Position numbers and translations under genes: made by a program. A DNA stretch of 64,000 nt, from assembly GCA_044370475.1 (NCBI GenBank), contig JBILVK010000001.1:1-64000 (forward strand), in the 5' to 3' direction. Under the pieces are notes generated by a model. The model was not told where the DNA came from and did not search any database. It saw only the letters and a program-made list of their open reading frames with translations. Source of the DNA: B1 sp044370475. GTDB taxonomy: Bacteria > Bacteroidota > Bacteroidia > UKL13-3. Position 1 is the stretch's first letter. Each line of letters starts with the position of its first letter. Of this stretch, positions 32,248-40,512 are shown piece after piece.

Positions 32248-35200
32248 ATGAAAAAATATTTCGTACTAATTGTATTAACGCTCGCAATCACCCCTTTGTT
32301 CTCACAAAACCTGCCAAAATTATTAAATCAGGCAAACTGGCAGCAAAATGTCAATTATGATATCAAAGTCGAACTCATTGACAGCTCAAAAAGTTTAATA
32401 GGATTTGAGAAAATGACCTATACCAACAATAGCCCAAATACCCTAGACACAATTTATATTCACCTCTGGCCCAACGCCTACAGAAATAGAACCACCGCAT
32501 TTGCCAAACAGCAATTAGAAAATGGAAACACAGAATTTCATTTTGCCCCAGAAAGTGATAGGGGTTATATAGATTCTTTTGATTTTAAAATCAATGGAGA
32601 AAAAGTAGAGTTAATTCTTACCTCAGAGGTTGATATCGCCATACTTAAGCTAAATGAGCCTCTTAAAAGCCAACAGCAAATTGAAATTACTACTCCGTTT
32701 TATGTAAAACTCCCAAAGGTATTTTCTAGACTCGGGGTGGAAGATAGTATTTACTGCATCACCCAATGGTACCCAAAACCTGCTGTGTATGATGTTAACG
32801 GCTGGAATCCCATCCCATACCTTAGTCAGGGCGAATTCTACAGCGAATTTGGAAAATTTGATGTAAGCATTACCCTTCCAAAAAACTTTGTATTGGCTGC
32901 TACTGGAGAAGTACAAGACCCTAAAGAAAAAATATGGTGGGCAGAAAAAAGCAAGGATCTCAACACACCCCATTTTGCCCAAACAGAAAACAAAACCCTC
33001 CGTTTTATCCAAGATTCCATCCACGATTTTGCCTGGTTCGCAAGTCCGCTTTTTAGTTGCGATCAATCCGAAGTTATGCTCTCCAATGGTAAACGTGTTG
33101 AAACCTGGATATTTGGTCAACCCAAAAACAAAAAGAACAAACCATCAGGAATCTTACATGCAAATGAGGGTGTTCAATTTTATTCCGAAAAGGTAGGCAA
33201 TTACCCCTATTCAATTGCACAAGTGGTTATCACACCTCTTAAAGCAGGTGCGGGAATGGAATACCCAACCATCACCAATTGTGCAGATGATTCTAAAACA
33301 ACAATCATTCACGAAATTGGTCACAACTGGTTCTATGGCATTTTAGGCACCAACGAACGCGATTACCCTTGGATGGATGAAAGTATCAATACCTACTATG
33401 AAAATCGTCACGCTGTTTATAATAAAAATGAAATTGAAATTGGTAAAAAAGCAAACATAAACTCTTGGATAGAAGGTTTTAATCAGAGTGATTTCCTGTA
33501 TAGATATGCCTCACGCAAAAACATGGATCAAGCAGGAAACCTAGTATCTACAGAGTATACAGACAATAATTATGGGGCCATTATCTATGCAAAAAATCCG
33601 CTTGGATTTAGATATTTAGAACACTACCTCGGTTCCAACAAATTTGATGCAATGATGCAAGCATACTATGAAAAATGGAAGTTTAAACACCCTTTACCAA
33701 ACGATTTTAAACAACATGCAGAAACCTTTACCAAAGAAAATTTAAGCTGGTTCTTTGAAGGTATCTTAGGCTCAACCCAAAAATTAGATTATCAATTAAT
33801 TTCAAATAAAAAGGGTGTTCTTACAGTTAAAAACAATGGCAATCTTATTGCCCCTTTAGCCATAAGTCAAAAACTAAGTGATAGCATATCAACAACAGTT
33901 TGGGTTCCTGGTTTCGAGGGAACAAAAACAATAAACATTGCCGACCTTGGCTTTACAAATCCATCCCAAATTGCCAAAGATTTTAGGTTAGATGCTCCTT
34001 CCTATTCACTCGATCTTTACAAACAAAACAATGGTAAAACCAAACTAAAATTTCAACCTTTACTCAACCTAGAAAACGGAGAATCTAAGCAGGTTTTCTG
34101 GGCGCCTCTTTATGCCTACAACATATACAACAAAAGCATGCTGGGAGTAGCATTTTACAACAGCTTAATGCCTCAAAAGAAGAATGAATTTGTAATTGCT
34201 CCTTTATACTCTTTTGGCACAAAAGACCTTAATGGATATGTTCAATATTGGCACAATTGGTACACACAAGGTAAACTTAGAAACATACAAGTTGGCTTTA
34301 AATCGGCCAGATTTGCCTCCCAAGGTGTCTATTATAATTCTGGCGACCCAAGCCTCCATTCTATTTTTGAGCCAGGCGGTACGGGCAATAATTATGGTGA
34401 TATTTCTTATGAGAAATTTGCCCCATTTATTACCTTCAATTTGCAGCCAAAAAATCGCAGAAGTGGCATCAATCAAAGCATTCAACTTAGGTATGTAATG
34501 GTAAATGAACAAGCCAAAGATCGTGGACTGTTCTATCAATTCGGTTCAGACCATTTTGGAACAAGTGAAATTAAATATTCCTACCAAAATTCAAATGCCT
34601 TATACCCTGCTTTTGCCAATATATACCTGCAAAATGGCCTGCATCGGGTAAGCTTCAATAAACTTGGCGTCGAAATCAACCAAGGCTTCACTTACGCTAA
34701 AGGCAAAAAGAAAAAAGCAGAAATAAGATTGTTTGCTGGTGGATTTTTGTTTAATAAAACAGCGTTACAAAATAGCCCTGCCGACCAATACTCTCAAAGA
34801 GCCTATTTCCAAGGTGGTGCAAATACTGGTGTTAACGATTATCTTTATGATGAGGCAATGATCGGTAGAGTGTCAACTTATCCTTACGATCCTTCTTATT
34901 CAGTATTCGAGCACCAAATTATTTATAAGGAATCTGGCTTCAGAAACTTTGCAAACGTAGGTTCAAGTAACTCTTTTCTGAGTGCTTTAAACATTACAAT
35001 ACCCGCCCCAATTCCAGTACCCATTGGAGTTTATGGCGACTTTAGTTATTGGCAATCTCCCAGCGGATATACAACCGTTGGCGGCGTTGCAGGCACAACC
35101 ACGAGCTTTTATCCGTCAAAAATGAACTTCACCTATAATGGTGGATTTTATGTAACCATAATCAGAAATGTGTTCTCAATTTATGTCCCAGTAATTAGCA

Positions 35201-35322
35201 GCAGCGATGTAAGCGGCTATTGGGAGGTAAATGGCCATGAATCAATTTTTAGCAAAACATCTTTCGTTCTGAACCTAAACAATGTTAACCCAATAAACCT
35301 CATCAGAAACGCAAAATTATAA
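32248..35322 (+). CDS. M1 family zinc metallopeptidase (aminopeptidase-like)
   Basis: This 1024-residue exported protein has a signal peptide (FVLIVLTLAITPLFSQ). The gluzincin zinc site is complete: HEIGH with His355, Glu356 and His359, then Glu378 eighteen residues later in WMDESINTY. A GAGMEYPT motif upstream fits the M1 GxMEN-type exopeptidase loop. The region after about residue 600 is long and beta-rich with aromatic strands (GVYYNSGDP, QSIQLRYVMVN, YGDFSYWQSPSG). It may be an outer-membrane or surface domain. It likely trims peptides in the periplasm or at the outer membrane. It contains one half-type copy of the dispersed palindrome at 34540-34553. Confidence 0.9.
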   Translation: MKKYFVLIVLTLAITPLFSQNLPKLLNQANWQQNVNYDIKVELIDSSKSLIGFEKMTYTNNSPNTLDTIYIHLWPNAYRNRTTAFAKQQLENGNTEFHFAPESDRGYIDSFDFKINGEKVELILTSEVDIAILKLNEPLKSQQQIEITTPFYVKLPKVFSRLGVEDSIYCITQWYPKPAVYDVNGWNPIPYLSQGEFYSEFGKFDVSITLPKNFVLAATGEVQDPKEKIWWAEKSKDLNTPHFAQTENKTLRFIQDSIHDFAWFASPLFSCDQSEVMLSNGKRVETWIFGQPKNKKNKPSGILHANEGVQFYSEKVGNYPYSIAQVVITPLKAGAGMEYPTITNCADDSKTTIIHEIGHNWFYGILGTNERDYPWMDESINTYYENRHAVYNKNEIEIGKKANINSWIEGFNQSDFLYRYASRKNMDQAGNLVSTEYTDNNYGAIIYAKNPLGFRYLEHYLGSNKFDAMMQAYYEKWKFKHPLPNDFKQHAETFTKENLSWFFEGILGSTQKLDYQLISNKKGVLTVKNNGNLIAPLAISQKLSDSISTTVWVPGFEGTKTINIADLGFTNPSQIAKDFRLDAPSYSLDLYKQNNGKTKLKFQPLLNLENGESKQVFWAPLYAYNIYNKSMLGVAFYNSLMPQKKNEFVIAPLYSFGTKDLNGYVQYWHNWYTQGKLRNIQVGFKSARFASQGVYYNSGDPSLHSIFEPGGTGNNYGDISYEKFAPFITFNLQPKNRRSGINQSIQLRYVMVNEQAKDRGLFYQFGSDHFGTSEIKYSYQNSNALYPAFANIYLQNGLHRVSFNKLGVEINQGFTYAKGKKKKAEIRLFAGGFLFNKTALQNSPADQYSQRAYFQGGANTGVNDYLYDEAMIGRVSTYPYDPSYSVFEHQIIYKESGFRNFANVGSSNSFLSALNITIPAPIPVPIGVYGDFSYWQSPSGYTTVGGVAGTTTSFYPSKMNFTYNGGFYVTIIRNVFSIYVPVISSSDVSGYWEVNGHESIFSKTSFVLNLNNVNPINLIRNAKL
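34540..34553. repeat. Palindrome-family site TTCGGTTCAGACCA inside the M1 gene
   Basis: It keeps the GGTTCAGACC core with the left arm TTCGG, but the right arm is altered. It encodes FGSDH. Confidence 0.5.
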
Positions 35323-35345
35323 TCCCCATGTTACTTTTTATATTG

Positions 35346-35353
35346 TAATTTTG
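35346..35353 (+). promoter_or_regulatory. -7 box TAATTTTG ahead of the retropepsin fragment and aldehyde dehydrogenase
   Basis: A perfect TAnnTTTG lies 17 bases upstream of the fragment ATG at 35371. With the fragment reduced to 39 codons, this promoter may now serve the dehydrogenase at 35523. Confidence 0.45.
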
Positions 35354-35370
35354 CACCATAAATAATTATT

Positions 35371-35490
35371 ATGTCAATTATTAAATTACCTCTCCATTAC
35401 GAGGGGTCATTAGGTGAGAAAACCATTTATACACAATTTGATTCTGGCGCAACTTTTTCTTGTATAAGTGCCGAAGCAGTTGAAGGGTAA
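35371..35490 (+). pseudogene. N-terminal fragment of a retropepsin-like aspartic protease
   Basis: This 39-codon frame encodes MSIIKLPLHYEGSLGEK, then IYTQFDSGATFSCISAEAVE, then Gly-stop. The FDSGATFSCIS segment carries the catalytic Asp-Ser-Gly (Asp24) of retropepsin-like aspartic proteases, preceded by the usual beta strands. Family members are about 100 residues or more, so only the N-terminal third remains. The frame stops just before an A run (taaaaaaaac). The promoter and start look intact, so it may be a recently truncated gene or a leader peptide. It lies 32 bases upstream of the aldehyde dehydrogenase. Confidence 0.65.
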
Positions 35491-35522
35491 AAAAAACAAC
35501 CATAAGTACTAAAATTAAACAT

Positions 35523-37070
35523 ATGTCAACCACGCAAAGTTTCTCATTAGATTTCCTAAAAAAACTTGGAATCTCAAACAATAACCACGGCACTTCTACC
35601 GGCCAAAATCATTTTTCATCTGCCAACGCTGCCACTAGAGAAATATACTCCCCAGTGGATGCCCAGCTCATCGGAAAAATTAGCTTTACCACAGAAGACG
35701 AATACCAACAAGTAGTTGCAAAAGCCCAAGAAGCTTTTAAAACCTGGCGTACCATCCCCGCTCCAAAACGCGGCGAAATTGTACGTCAATACGGAAATTT
35801 ATTACGCGAGTACAAGGATGCTTTAGGTCACCTTGTAAGCTACGAAATGGGCAAAAGCCTACAAGAAGGTCTTGGCGAAGTACAAGAAATGATTGATATC
35901 TGCGATTTTGCAGTAGGATTAAGCAGGCAATTACATGGTTTTACCATGCACAGTGAAAGACCTAACCATAGAATGTACGATCAATACCACCCACTTGGTA
36001 TTGTGGGAATCATATCTGCCTTTAATTTCCCTGTGGCCGTTTGGAGCTGGAACAGCATGCTAGCTGCCGTTTGCGGCGATGTGTGTATTTGGAAACCTTC
36101 AGAAAAAACCCCGCTATCTGGGGTGGCTTGCCAAAATTTGATGGCCCAAGTACTCAAAGAAAACAACCTGCCTGAAGGCATATTTAGCATGGTAAATGGA
36201 GATTATAAAGTGGGCGAATGGATGAGCCATGACGAAAGAATACCTTTGGTATCAGCAACTGGCTCTACTCGGATGGGAAAAGCGGTTGGTTCGGCCCTAG
36301 CCCAAAGATTTGGTAAAGCCTTATTGGAATTAGGCGGAAACAATGCAATTATCCTTACTCCCAATGCCAACCTTGACCTTGCCATGGTAGGGGTGTTGTT
36401 TGGTGCTGTAGGTACTGCCGGACAACGTTGCACCACTACACGTCGTTTAATAATTCATGAGAGTCTATACGAATCAGTGAAAGAAAAGTTGGTAAAAGCC
36501 TATGCGCAATTAACCATTGGTAACCCTCTCACTGGAAACTTAGTGGGTCCTTTAATCGACAAAGATGCAGTGAATGCTTACCTCAATGCAATTAAAAAAT
36601 TAGAGGCAGAAGGTGGAAAAGTATTAACAGGCAATGAGGTAATGACTGGCCCTGGATTTGAAAGCGGATGCTACGTAAGACCTACCATCTGTGAGGCAAA
36701 AAATGAATACCAAATTGTGCAAGACGAAACCTTTGCACCCATATTATACCTTCTAAAATATAGTACCCTAGAAGAAGCCATCGACATGCAAAACGGGGTG
36801 AAGCAAGGTTTAAGTTCTAGCATTTTTACCACCAATATGCAAGAAGCAGAGCAATTCTTAAGTGCTTGGGGTAGCGATTGCGGTATTGCCAATGTAAATA
36901 TTGGCACCAGTGGCGCAGAAATTGGCGGTGCTTTTGGAGGAGAAAAAGAAACAGGTGGTGGTAGAGAAAGCGGTTCAGATGCTTGGAAAGCATACATGCG
37001 CAGACAAACAAACACCTTAAACTACGGCAAAGAATTGCCTCTAGCCCAAGGAATTAAATTTGATTTATAA
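35523..37070 (+). CDS. amaB: Aldehyde dehydrogenase, antiquitin/ALDH7 type (alpha-aminoadipic semialdehyde dehydrogenase)
   Basis: This 515-residue cytoplasmic enzyme oxidises an aldehyde to the acid with NAD(P). Catalytic residues are visible: Glu269 in LELGGNNAI and Cys303 in GQRCTTTRRL. The GTAGQRCTTTRR motif and the FNFPVAVWSWN segment are characteristic of the ALDH7 (antiquitin) group. That group oxidises alpha-aminoadipic semialdehyde, in equilibrium with piperideine-6-carboxylate, in lysine degradation. The exact substrate is inferred from family features. No other lysine-degradation gene is adjacent. The next gene starts 43 bases later. Confidence 0.88.
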   Translation: MSTTQSFSLDFLKKLGISNNNHGTSTGQNHFSSANAATREIYSPVDAQLIGKISFTTEDEYQQVVAKAQEAFKTWRTIPAPKRGEIVRQYGNLLREYKDALGHLVSYEMGKSLQEGLGEVQEMIDICDFAVGLSRQLHGFTMHSERPNHRMYDQYHPLGIVGIISAFNFPVAVWSWNSMLAAVCGDVCIWKPSEKTPLSGVACQNLMAQVLKENNLPEGIFSMVNGDYKVGEWMSHDERIPLVSATGSTRMGKAVGSALAQRFGKALLELGGNNAIILTPNANLDLAMVGVLFGAVGTAGQRCTTTRRLIIHESLYESVKEKLVKAYAQLTIGNPLTGNLVGPLIDKDAVNAYLNAIKKLEAEGGKVLTGNEVMTGPGFESGCYVRPTICEAKNEYQIVQDETFAPILYLLKYSTLEEAIDMQNGVKQGLSSSIFTTNMQEAEQFLSAWGSDCGIANVNIGTSGAEIGGAFGGEKETGGGRESGSDAWKAYMRRQTNTLNYGKELPLAQGIKFDL

Positions 37071-37113
37071 AGTATTCTTGTTTTTGGTACGAGGTTTGCA
37101 TTCAAAGGGTATC

Positions 37114-37941
37114 ATGAAAAAGCACATCTTTCCAATCGCAATTTTTTCTTCTTTAGCCATGTTGGTTTCGGCCAATGCATTCATTGCACCCGAATTGCCT
37201 AAAGAAAAATCTAGTAAGGTACATGAAATTAAAAAGGTTAAAAATACTGCCTTTACTTACGGAGAAAAATTAGATTATCGCGTGCATTATGGTCCGCTAA
37301 CTGGCGGACATGCTCACTTTGAAGTTGCCAACCAACCGGTAGAAATTAACAATAGAAAATCATACCACATTAAAGTGGATGGCAAGTCTTCTGGCATGGT
37401 AGACGTGATGTTTAAGGTGCGCGACCAATACGAAAGTTATGTGGATGAGGAGGCAATTATTCCTTGGAAACAAATAAAAAAAGTAAGAGAAGGTGGTTAC
37501 AAAGACAGCGACTTTATCTTGTTTGATCAGGTAAATGGATTTGCCACCAGCAGAAGAGGTAAGGTAGATATTGCTCAACAAACCCAAGACGTTGTTTCTG
37601 CAATCTATTTTGCCCGTACTACCGATATGAGCCACGCAAAAGTGGGTGATATTTTCCCTGTTAATTTTTATATGGATGGCGAAAATTTTCAGTTGCGTTT
37701 TAAGTATGTAGGCAAGGAAGTAGTAAAAACTGGTGCAGGTACTTTTAATACCCTAGTTATTAAGCCACAATTGATCAAAGGCCGCGTGTTTAAAGATGAT
37801 GAAGCGCTTACTTTATGGGTAACCGACGATGACAACAAAATGCCAATCATGGTAGAAAGTGACATCTTTGTTGGTGCTATAAAAGCAGAACTTATTAGTT
37901 ACGAAAACATAAAAAACCCGCTTACTTCAAAAATTAAATAG
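37114..37941 (+). CDS. DUF3108 domain-containing exported protein
   Basis: This 275-residue protein has a signal peptide (IFPIAIFSSLAMLVSANAF). Its body matches DUF3108: AFTYGEKLDYRVHYGPLTGG, YHIKVDGKSSGMVDVMFKVRDQYESYVD, and the later LRFKYVGKEVVKTGAGTFNT and LTLWVTDDDNKMP. Function is unknown; the fold is predicted beta-rich and periplasmic. The start at 37114 was chosen because it begins the signal peptide; the frame is open 18 codons further upstream, overlapping the dehydrogenase end. It is followed by a strong hairpin terminator. Confidence 0.85.
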   Translation: MKKHIFPIAIFSSLAMLVSANAFIAPELPKEKSSKVHEIKKVKNTAFTYGEKLDYRVHYGPLTGGHAHFEVANQPVEINNRKSYHIKVDGKSSGMVDVMFKVRDQYESYVDEEAIIPWKQIKKVREGGYKDSDFILFDQVNGFATSRRGKVDIAQQTQDVVSAIYFARTTDMSHAKVGDIFPVNFYMDGENFQLRFKYVGKEVVKTGAGTFNTLVIKPQLIKGRVFKDDEALTLWVTDDDNKMPIMVESDIFVGAIKAELISYENIKNPLTSKIK

Positions 37942-37951
37942 CACCTAATTT

Positions 37952-38018
37952 AGCCCATGTTTACAAAGCGTTTATGGCCATTTATGGCAAGTTAAACCTG
38001 AGTAAACATGGGCTTTTT
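37952..38018 (+). terminator. Intrinsic terminator after the DUF3108 gene
   Basis: A 13-base stem (agcccatgtttac / gtaaacatgggct) encloses a long loop and is followed by TTTTT. The loop itself contains a smaller inverted repeat (ttatggccatttatggcaa). Confidence 0.75.
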
Positions 38019-38099
38019 GCTTACGCACCCAGACATACAATTTCTTGAAACTTTAATTAATTCTCAAACTTTCTCCCCCGCAATCTGTTTCTTTGTAGC

Positions 38100-38753
38100 A
38101 TGAAGCAATGGTTAGCAAAGCAGGAAAATTTACTGTTTCTTATCTTAATTATTTTCTATACTGTTGGTGTGGTTGGCATGCTTATAAATCCAATAGAATT
38201 TGCCAAACTAACCCCATTTAACCTTGCCTTAACTGCCTTCTTGCTGTTTAAAATGCATCCGCAAAAGGACCTGCTGTTTTATACAAATCTCCTTTTTGTT
38301 TTCATGGGGGCATGGTTCCTAGAAATGATGGGCGTAACCACTGGACTCATCTTTGGAACCTACGAATATGGAGATGCACTTGGCCCAAAAATCAATCAAA
38401 CTCCTATTCTCATTGGCCTTAACTGGATTCTGGTGGCTTATTCTAGCATCTATTTGGTTCAGGCCATTGCCATAAAATTTAAATGGAAACTAAACGAAAT
38501 ATCTGGAGCCCTATTGGCTGCAGTTTTCATGGTTTTACTTGATATTTTAATTGAACCCATTGCACCCAAATTGGATTTCTGGACCTGGCAAAACAACCTC
38601 ATTCCCGTGCAAAATTTCACTGCTTGGTTCTTTTTTGGATTCACCTTTTGTTTTTGGATGCTAAAAGGTGGTATGCTAAAAAACAATCCAATGGCAACAC
38701 GTGTTTATTTTACGCAACTTGTATTTTTTGGCTTACTCAACTTATTTTTATAA
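38100..38753 (+). CDS. Carotenoid biosynthesis protein (CruF-like hydratase family)
   Basis: This 217-residue integral membrane protein has about seven hydrophobic segments (LLFLILIIFYTVGVVGML, LALTAFLLFKM, LVAYSSIYLVQAIAI, LLAAVFMVLLDILIEPIAP). Motifs GLIFGTYEYG and LDILIEPIAPKLDFWTW are typical of the CruF/bisanhydrobacterioruberin hydratase family, which hydrates the 1,2 double bond of carotenoid psi ends. It heads a three-gene carotenoid cluster: crtZ follows at 18 bases and a lycopene cyclase overlaps that. Products may be hydroxylated carotenoids. CrtB and CrtI are not in this window. Confidence 0.82.
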   Translation: MKQWLAKQENLLFLILIIFYTVGVVGMLINPIEFAKLTPFNLALTAFLLFKMHPQKDLLFYTNLLFVFMGAWFLEMMGVTTGLIFGTYEYGDALGPKINQTPILIGLNWILVAYSSIYLVQAIAIKFKWKLNEISGALLAAVFMVLLDILIEPIAPKLDFWTWQNNLIPVQNFTAWFFFGFTFCFWMLKGGMLKNNPMATRVYFTQLVFFGLLNLFL

Positions 38754-38771
38754 CCGCAAATCCTCCCAAAT

Positions 38772-39218
38772 ATGTCGGCACTAATTGTTTTAATAACCTT
38801 CCTTTTCATGGAGTTCACCGCTTGGTTCACCCATAAATATGTAATGCATGGATTTCTTTGGTACCTTCACAAAGACCACCATCAAGTAGAGCCTGGTTTC
38901 TTTGAAAAAAACGATGCCTTCTTCCTTATTTTCGCCATTCCTAGTGCCTATTGTTACATCACGGGACTCATGTTTCACGACATGAGGTTGTTTATTGGCA
39001 TAGGCATTTCGCTCTATGGATTTGCCTATTTTGTGGTGCATGAAATTATCATTCACCAACGTTTTAAATTGTTTACACACATGAACAATCATTACGTTCG
39101 CGCTATTCGCAGAGCCCACAAAATTCATCACAAACATCTGGGCAAATACCAAGGAGAAAACTTCGGAATGCTCATTGTTCCCATAAAATATTGGAAAGAT
39201 CCTAATACCAGCAAATGA
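38772..39218 (+). CDS. crtZ: Beta-carotene hydroxylase CrtZ (sterol desaturase-type)
   Basis: This 148-residue membrane di-iron hydroxylase converts beta-carotene to zeaxanthin. The histidine clusters expected of CrtZ are visible: HKYVMH, HKDHH, HEIIIHQRF and HKIHH. The flanking segments FMEFTAWFTHKYVMHGFLW and FLIFAIPSAYCYITG are typical. Length fits CrtZ. It is the middle gene of the carotenoid cluster; its stop overlaps the start of the lycopene cyclase gene by 4 bases (ATGA), so they are translationally coupled. Confidence 0.93.
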   Translation: MSALIVLITFLFMEFTAWFTHKYVMHGFLWYLHKDHHQVEPGFFEKNDAFFLIFAIPSAYCYITGLMFHDMRLFIGIGISLYGFAYFVVHEIIIHQRFKLFTHMNNHYVRAIRRAHKIHHKHLGKYQGENFGMLIVPIKYWKDPNTSK

Positions 39219-39898
39219 GTTTATATGCATGGCTCATGCTGGTCTCTTTTGCCGGCCCATTCTTACTCAGCTTCGATAAAAAAGTAGCATTTTACCGCTG
39301 GTGGCCAAGGCTTTTTGTAGGTATCGGTCTGAACCTACTCCTTTTCGTGTTATGGGATTCGTGGTTCACTAAAACCGGCGTCTGGAGCTTTAATCCTGCC
39401 TATGTTTGGCCCTATAAATTACTTGAACTTCCCTTAGAAGAATGGTCGTTTTTTATAGTAGTTCCCTATGCAAGCATATTTATTTATGCCTGCCTTAAGG
39501 CATATACCAAAGATACTTGGTGGCAAAAAAATGCTCATTTCTTTAACTACGCTTTCATACTTTGGTGTATCCTCATGCTAGTTTCCTACCCAAGTAAAAC
39601 ATACACCGCCGTAAATTTTGCTTTGGCTTTAATTGTGCTCCTGTTTCAACAATTTTATGTAAAAGGGAAATACATGGGCTATTTTTGGATGGCCTACTTC
39701 ATTCACCTAATTCCTTTCTTCATTGTAAATGGAATCCTTACAGGTGCTATTACACCAAACCCAGTAGTCATTTATAATCCCTCAGAAATAATTGGCCTAA
39801 GACTATACACCATTCCATTAGAAGACACCATTTACGCACTAACCTGCCTGCTATTGCCAATTACCGTGCTTGAGTATCTTAACACAAAAAAACCATAA
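39215..39898 (+). CDS. Lycopene cyclase domain protein (fused CrtYc-CrtYd type)
   Basis: This 227-residue membrane protein has about seven hydrophobic segments and two internal repeats, each with a conserved acidic motif: PLEEWSFFIVVPY near residue 77 and PLEDTIYALTC near 206. This is the duplicated CrtYc/CrtYd heterodimer-type lycopene cyclase, fused in one chain. It closes the psi ends of lycopene into beta rings. It overlaps crtZ by 4 bases, so cyclase and hydroxylase are made together, consistent with zeaxanthin-type pigment. A palindrome-family site lies inside it at 39324-39335. Confidence 0.9.
   Translation: MSLYAWLMLVSFAGPFLLSFDKKVAFYRWWPRLFVGIGLNLLLFVLWDSWFTKTGVWSFNPAYVWPYKLLELPLEEWSFFIVVPYASIFIYACLKAYTKDTWWQKNAHFFNYAFILWCILMLVSYPSKTYTAVNFALALIVLLFQQFYVKGKYMGYFWMAYFIHLIPFFIVNGILTGAITPNPVVIYNPSEIIGLRLYTIPLEDTIYALTCLLLPITVLEYLNTKKP
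39324..39335. repeat. Palindrome-family core (GGTTCAGACCGA on minus strand) inside the lycopene cyclase gene
   Basis: This is an exact 12-base match, in reverse, to the cores at 20602, 23033 and 41317. It encodes the IGLNL segment. Confidence 0.65.
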
Positions 39899-39972
39899 GC
39901 CTTCATTTTTAAAAATCATTTTTTATTTCATTGCCAAACCTTATTTTAGCGCCGAAATAAAAACCAAATAAA

Positions 39973-40350
39973 ATGAACTTTCCAGAAAATTTATTGTACA
40001 CCAAAGACCACGAGTGGGTGCGCGTTGAAGGTGATGTTGCTTACATTGGAATTACAGATTTTGCTCAGCACGAATTGGGCGATATCGTTTATGTTGATAT
40101 CCCAAGCAAAGGTAAAACCGTTGCTCAACACGAAGTGTTTGGAACAGTTGAAGCTGTTAAAACAGTAAGTGATTTGTTTATGCCTATATCAGGTGAAGTT
40201 TTGGAAGTTAACCCAGCTTTAGATGGCGCTCCAGAACTAGTTAACTCTGATGCTTACGGACAAGGATGGATGATCAAATGTTCTATCGCTAATGCTGCCG
40301 AGGTAGAAGGATTGCTTAAAGCTGATGCTTACAAAGAATTAGTTCACTAA
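39973..40350 (+). CDS. gcvH: Glycine cleavage system H protein
   Basis: This 125-residue lipoyl carrier shuttles the aminomethyl group between GcvP, GcvT and the L protein in glycine breakdown. The lipoylated lysine is Lys63 in GTVEAVKTVSD. The start YTKDHEWVRVEGDVAYIGIT and the GWMIKC segment are typical. Length is normal. It is a single gene here, without gcvT or gcvP neighbours, as is common in Bacteroidota. A TATTTTAG sequence at about 39942-39949 resembles, but does not match, the -7 box. Confidence 0.96.
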   Translation: MNFPENLLYTKDHEWVRVEGDVAYIGITDFAQHELGDIVYVDIPSKGKTVAQHEVFGTVEAVKTVSDLFMPISGEVLEVNPALDGAPELVNSDAYGQGWMIKCSIANAAEVEGLLKADAYKELVH

Positions 40351-40363
40351 TATATTTTTTCCT

Positions 40364-40427
40364 GCCACGAAGGCACCAAGACAAAAAGATTATTCATTTA
40401 ATCTCTATGGCTTGCTGCCTTCGTGGC
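40364..40427. repeat. Long inverted repeat after gcvH (CCACGAAGGCACCAAG-type)
   Basis: The arms gccacgaaggca (40364-40375) and tgccttcgtggc (40416-40427) pair perfectly over 12 bases around a 40-base loop, followed by TTTTATTTTGTC. The left arm continues as ccaagacaaaaa, a word resembling the CCACGAAGGCACCAAGACAC intergenic repeats seen in many environmental bacteria. It probably also works as the gcvH terminator. Confidence 0.7.
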
Positions 40428-40512
40428 GTTTTATTTTGTCCCTTTTGTAGGGATGTTTATTCTTATACCTATTATAAACCCAATGTAATTATAATAGCTA
40501 TTTCAAATTCTT

